DNA of 15,402 nt from CAZYZQ01 sp964652075 (GTDB lineage: Bacteria > Bacillota > Clostridia > Oscillospirales > Oscillospiraceae): contig CAZYZQ010000052.1 of NCBI GenBank assembly GCA_964652075.1, forward strand, positions 1 through 15,402, given 5' to 3'. Positions 13,083-15,402 of the stretch are shown piece by piece. The position numbers and the translations under genes are program-made. The notes beneath the pieces are model-generated. The model did no database searches and was not told the DNA's origin. It saw only the letters and a program-made list of their open reading frames with translations. Numbering within the stretch: the first letter of the stretch is position 1; each line of letters starts with the position of its first letter.

Positions 13083-13876
13083 CGAATGATCTCGCCCACG
13101 GCCGGGACGCTGATCTTGCCCGCGTGCGGGTTCTTGATGCTGTCGACGGGCGAAAGGATATTCGCCTGCACGTCGGATTTTTCAAAGCAGAGGTCGGTTT
13201 TGACCATCTCGCAGTCGATCAGCTTCAGGTTCTTGCAGTAGCACAGCGGCTGCGTGCCGATGATCCGGCAGCGCTCCAGCGTCAGGCCGTCGGAGTACCA
13301 CGCGAGGTACTCGCCCTTGACCGTACTGTCGCGGACCGTCACGTTCTCGCCGTGCCAGAATGCGTCCTTCGTGTCGAAGATGCAGTGCTCGAATACCGCG
13401 TTTTTGATGTACTGGAAGGAGTATTTGCCCGTGAAGATCACATTGCGGAAGGTCAGGTTCTCTGAGCGCATCATGAAGTATTCGCTGACCGCGCGCGTGT
13501 TCTCCATCTGAATGCCGCGCGTCGACCAGCCGAACTCCGGAGAAAGGATGTCGCAGTCCCGGATCACCACATCCGCGCACTCGCGCAGCGCCTTGATGCC
13601 GTGCAGCTTTGTGCCGGTGATTGTGATGCCGTCGGAATACCACAGCGCCGCGCGGCAGAGCTCCGTCAGCTCGGAGTCCGCAATCCGCAATCCGTGGTTG
13701 TGCCAGAACGGGTAGCGGAGATTGAAAAAGCAGCCCTCCGCCGCAATCTCCGCGCACTCCTTGAACGCGCTCTCGCCGTCGGCCGGGCCGTCAAAGGCGC
13801 AGCGGCGCACCAGCAGATCGCGGGTGCCATAGAGGGCGCGCTCTGCGTCAAACGTCTGATTTTCCAATATTTTCAT
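13083..13876 (-). CDS. DUF3737 family beta-helix protein, C-terminus lost in the gap
   Basis: 264 residues are visible, starting MKILENQTFDAERALYGTRD. The protein is a run of short beta-strand repeats of the pectate-lyase-like type, with recurrent Cys/Phe/Asp turns, for example RRCAFDGPADGESAFKEC, FFNLRYPFWHNHGLRIADSE, YSFQYIKNAVFEHCIFDTKD, AFWHGENVTVRDSTVKGEY and LAWYSDGLTLERCRIIGT. This matches DUF3737, a family with no defined reaction that I know. The visible end (PHAGKISVPAVGEII) is close to the usual family C-terminus, so only a few residues are probably missing. The start lies 6 bp after the stop of the 76-residue gene; a candidate binding site AAGGAAAG is rather distant. No signal peptide is seen, so it should be cytoplasmic. 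It is probably under control of the divergent LysR protein. Confidence 0.88.
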
Positions 13877-13882
13877 TCTTTT

Positions 13883-14113
13883 TCACACACTTTCCTTTTG
13901 TATCTGCATGACGAGATAGTCCAGACAGCCAATGCAGTCGCTGCACCTGTGGAACTGCCGCAACAGCGCCTGCCTGTGCCCGGCGAGCACGGCAAGCGCC
14001 TCTTGCTTCCGGCCGCCGTCGAGCGCCGCCAGAAACGCCCGGATCTCCGCTTCCGTACAACCGGCGTCGCGCAGGTTCTCCAGCAGCTTTTCCCTCGCCT
14101 GTCCGTTTTCCAT
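13883..14113 (-). CDS. Small helical Cys-containing protein, unknown function
   Basis: A 76-residue protein predicted to be mainly helical: MENGQAREKLLENLRDAGCT, EAEIRAFLAALDGGRKQEAL, then a helix leading to HRCSDCIGCLDYLVMQIQKE. Cysteines 57, 60 and 63 form C-x2-C-x2-C, with Cys19 further upstream. I recall similar small hypothetical proteins in Clostridia ending in a CLDYL-type motif but know no function. AGGGGTG lies about eight bases before the ATG at 14113. It is the first gene of a two-gene unit with DUF3737 and diverges from lysR, with a 141-bp intergenic region that holds both promoters and the candidate operator. Confidence 0.82.
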   Translation of the reverse strand: MENGQAREKLLENLRDAGCTEAEIRAFLAALDGGRKQEALAVLAGHRQALLRQFHRCSDCIGCLDYLVMQIQKESV

Positions 14114-14148
14114 CCGGCGCTCACCCCTCTCTGTATTGCGCTGCCGGT

Positions 14149-14177
14149 ATTATAGCGCAGGATGGGGCAACACGCAA
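14149..14177 (-). promoter_or_regulatory. Promoter for the 76-residue/DUF3737 operon
   Basis: On the minus strand: TTGCGT (14177-14172), a 17-bp spacer, and a perfect TATAAT (14154-14149). The start would be near 14142. The -35 is weak, consistent with a promoter that needs an activator. Confidence 0.78.
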
Positions 14178-14188
14178 ATACCTGCTTT

Positions 14189-14225
14189 GCATCCTTTGCC
14201 ATGCTTGACAGGCATGGCCGGATGC
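14189..14225. promoter_or_regulatory. Candidate LysR-type operator (nested inverted repeat)
   Basis: Outer arms GCATCC (14189-14194) and GGATGC (14220-14225) flank inner arms GCCATGC (14198-14204) and GCATGGC (14212-14218), separated by seven bases. The inner core has the T-N11-A form of LysR sites (T14202 to A14214). It overlaps the lysR -35 box. Its centre (about 14208) lies about 66 bp upstream of the inferred start of the divergent operon. Confidence 0.75.
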
Positions 14226-14233
14226 GCTATGAT
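14205..14233 (+). promoter_or_regulatory. Promoter for the lysR gene
   Basis: A perfect TTGACA (14205-14210), a 17-bp spacer, and TATGAT (14228-14233). Initiation near 14240 leaves only about 15 bases before the ATG, containing GGGGGTGGG. The -35 box is the spacer of the inverted repeat, so bound regulator should block it. Confidence 0.88.
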
Positions 14234-14254
14234 AGAGCGCGGGGGTGGGTTGCC

Positions 14255-15145
14255 ATGGAGCTGCGTGTACTCGAATATTTTCTGGCGGTTGCGCGGGAGC
14301 AGAGCATTTCCGCAGCGGCCGCGTATCTGCACCTGACACAGCCGACGCTGTCGCGGCAGATCCGGGATCTGGAGGCGGAATTTGGAAAACAGCTGCTGAT
14401 CCGCGGCAACCGGAAGGTCACGCTGACGGAGGACGGGCTGTATTTTCAGAAAAAAGCCGAGGAAATTGTCACGCTCGCCCATCGAACGGAGGCGCAGATG
14501 AAGCAGGACTGCGACTGTTTGGCGGGCGATGTCTACATCGGCGCGGGCGAGACGGTCGCGGTGCATCATCTCGCGAACGTCATCCGCGCTGTGCAGTGCG
14601 ACTCTCCAAACGTGCGGTTCCACATCATCAGCGGCGACACCGCAGATCTGACAGAGCGGCTGGACAAGGGGCTTTTTGACTTCTGCCTGCTGCTCAGCGC
14701 AATCGATCAGTCAAAATATGAATACCTGTCGCTGCCCTATCAGGATACGTGGGGGCTTTTGATGCGGCGCGATCTGCCGCTGGCGGAACAGGCCGCCGTC
14801 ACAGCGCAGGACCTCTGGGACAAGCCGCTGATCCTCTCGCGCCAGAGCCTTGACGATCCCGCCTTCCCGCGCTGGCTTGGGCGGCCGATGGCCGCGCTGC
14901 AGCTGCGCGCGACCTACAACCTCGCCTTCAACGCGTCGATTATGGCCGAGGAAAATCTGGGCTATGTGCTCACGCTCGACCGGCTCATCAACACGGAAAA
15001 CACCGACCTCTGCTTCCGCCCGCTCTCTCCGCCGCTCCGGGTGGGGATGTCGCTCGTGTGGAAGAAGTACCATCCGCATGCCAGAGCCGCCGCGGCGTTT
15101 TTGACTGCCCTGCAGGCATACCTCGCACAGCCCGGGACGGCGTAG
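14255..15145 (+). CDS. LysR family transcriptional regulator
   Basis: A 296-residue regulator with an N-terminal winged helix-turn-helix: MELRVLEYFLAVAREQSISA then AAAYLHLTQPTLSRQIRDLE (residues 21-40), and FGKQLLIRGNRKVTLTEDG. A linker helix and a two-lobed effector-binding domain follow from about residue 90 (AGDVYIGAGETVAVHHLANV). Length is typical. The ATG at 14255 matches the family N-terminus; the open frame upstream would cross the promoter. It diverges from the 76-residue/DUF3737 operon, the usual arrangement for a LysR protein controlling its neighbour. The inducer cannot be predicted. Transcription ends at the strong hairpin near 15175. Confidence 0.95.
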   Translation: MELRVLEYFLAVAREQSISAAAAYLHLTQPTLSRQIRDLEAEFGKQLLIRGNRKVTLTEDGLYFQKKAEEIVTLAHRTEAQMKQDCDCLAGDVYIGAGETVAVHHLANVIRAVQCDSPNVRFHIISGDTADLTERLDKGLFDFCLLLSAIDQSKYEYLSLPYQDTWGLLMRRDLPLAEQAAVTAQDLWDKPLILSRQSLDDPAFPRWLGRPMAALQLRATYNLAFNASIMAEENLGYVLTLDRLINTENTDLCFRPLSPPLRVGMSLVWKKYHPHARAAAAFLTALQAYLAQPGTA

Positions 15146-15174
15146 GCGCCGGGCGCGGAATCGCTGAATACCGG

Positions 15175-15220
15175 CAAAGCCCCGGACGTGGCATATGCTG
15201 CGTCCGGGGCTTTGTTTTTT
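15175..15220 (+). terminator. Terminator after lysR
   Basis: A 14-bp perfect stem (CAAAGCCCCGGACG at 15175-15188, 12-base loop, CGTCCGGGGCTTTG at 15201-15214) is followed by six T. The loop contains the palindrome GCATATGC. It lies between convergent genes; on the minus strand a T tract is absent. Confidence 0.93.
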
Positions 15221-15225
15221 CTGTT

Positions 15226-15402
15226 TTATGCTTCTTCTTCAAAATAGACGGTCTTTCCCGTGCGCGAGGAGGTGTAAATTGCGTCCAGAATTTTTGTCAC
15301 GACCAGCGCGTGTTCCGCCCTCACGTACGGCTCGGCCTCGCCCTTCAGCGCACGCACCCAGCACGCGGCTTCCTTCCCGCAGGCGTCCACAAAATCCTGC
15401 CG
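15226..15402 (-). CDS. Gfo/Idh/MocA family oxidoreductase, C-terminal end (runs off right edge)
   Basis: Only the last 58 residues are present. They include FVDACGKEAACWVRALKGEA, AEHALVVTKILDAIYTSSRT and GKTVYFEEEA, the typical C-terminal helix and strand of Gfo/Idh/MocA NAD(P)-dependent sugar or inositol dehydrogenases. The N-terminal Rossmann domain and catalytic Lys lie outside the window, so the substrate cannot be named. It is convergent with lysR and separated from it by the terminator hairpin. Confidence 0.82.
   Translation of the reverse strand, partial: RQDFVDACGKEAACWVRALKGEAEPYVRAEHALVVTKILDAIYTSSRTGKTVYFEEEA

Noticed and set aside
11862..13241. A long plus-strand frame crossing the N gap
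   Set aside because: It depends on undetermined bases and is antisense to ylmH and ogt.
15175..15220. Reading the lysR hairpin as also terminating the oxidoreductase gene
   Set aside because: On the minus strand the stem is followed by CCGGTATTC rather than a T run, so only the plus-strand role is supported.

Overview
The window looks like ordinary core chromosome from a GC-rich Gram-positive of the class Clostridia, most likely in or near the Oscillospiraceae/Ruminococcaceae. The evidence is a T-box leader, purine-rich ribosome binding sites, near-consensus sigma-A promoters, Clostridia-type gene families (SPFH plus ribbon-helix-helix pair, DUF1294, DUF896, YlmH, DUF3737) and high GC. The 100-N gap at 12983-13082 shows that this is a scaffold. 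I saw no phage, insertion sequence, CRISPR array, rRNA or tRNA.

Layout from left to right. (1) Minus strand, 1-931: a promoter and alanine-type T-box leader drive a small TIGR04076-family gene and then alaS, which runs off the left edge. (2) Minus strand, 978-2337: an SPFH/band-7 membrane protein and a TTG-initiated ribbon-helix-helix protein, behind a promoter that overlaps a perfect inverted repeat. (3) Minus strand, 2366-7447: a tightly packed six-gene operon in the order tagA-like glycosyltransferase, tmk, DJ-1/PfpI protein, 5-formyl-THF cyclo-ligase, mltG, U32 family protein. Stops and starts abut or overlap throughout, so translational coupling is likely. (4) Plus strand, 7454-8420: a divergent 18-cysteine protein of unknown function. 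(5) Plus strand, 8502-10265: a Na+/Pi cotransporter with a fused PhoU domain. (6) 10273-11342: a minus-strand lipoprotein, a divergent DUF1294 membrane protein, and a 42-residue single-span membrane protein that has its own promoter and terminator. (7) Minus strand, 11341-12978: ogt, ylmH and a DUF896 gene. (8) After the gap, minus strand, 13083-14177: a 76-residue Cys-containing protein and a DUF3737 beta-helix protein, divergent from a plus-strand LysR regulator at 14255-15145. (9) Minus strand, 15226-15402: the C-terminus of a Gfo/Idh/MocA oxidoreductase.

The most informative regulation is in the lysR intergenic region. A nested inverted repeat with a T-N11-A core covers the lysR -35 box and is centred about 66 bp upstream of the inferred start of the divergent operon, the classical LysR geometry. 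I did not find a clearly new multi-gene system. The best candidates for something undescribed are the cysteine-rich protein, the 42-residue membrane protein, the T-box-controlled TIGR04076-alaS pairing, and the LysR-controlled 76-residue/DUF3737 unit.
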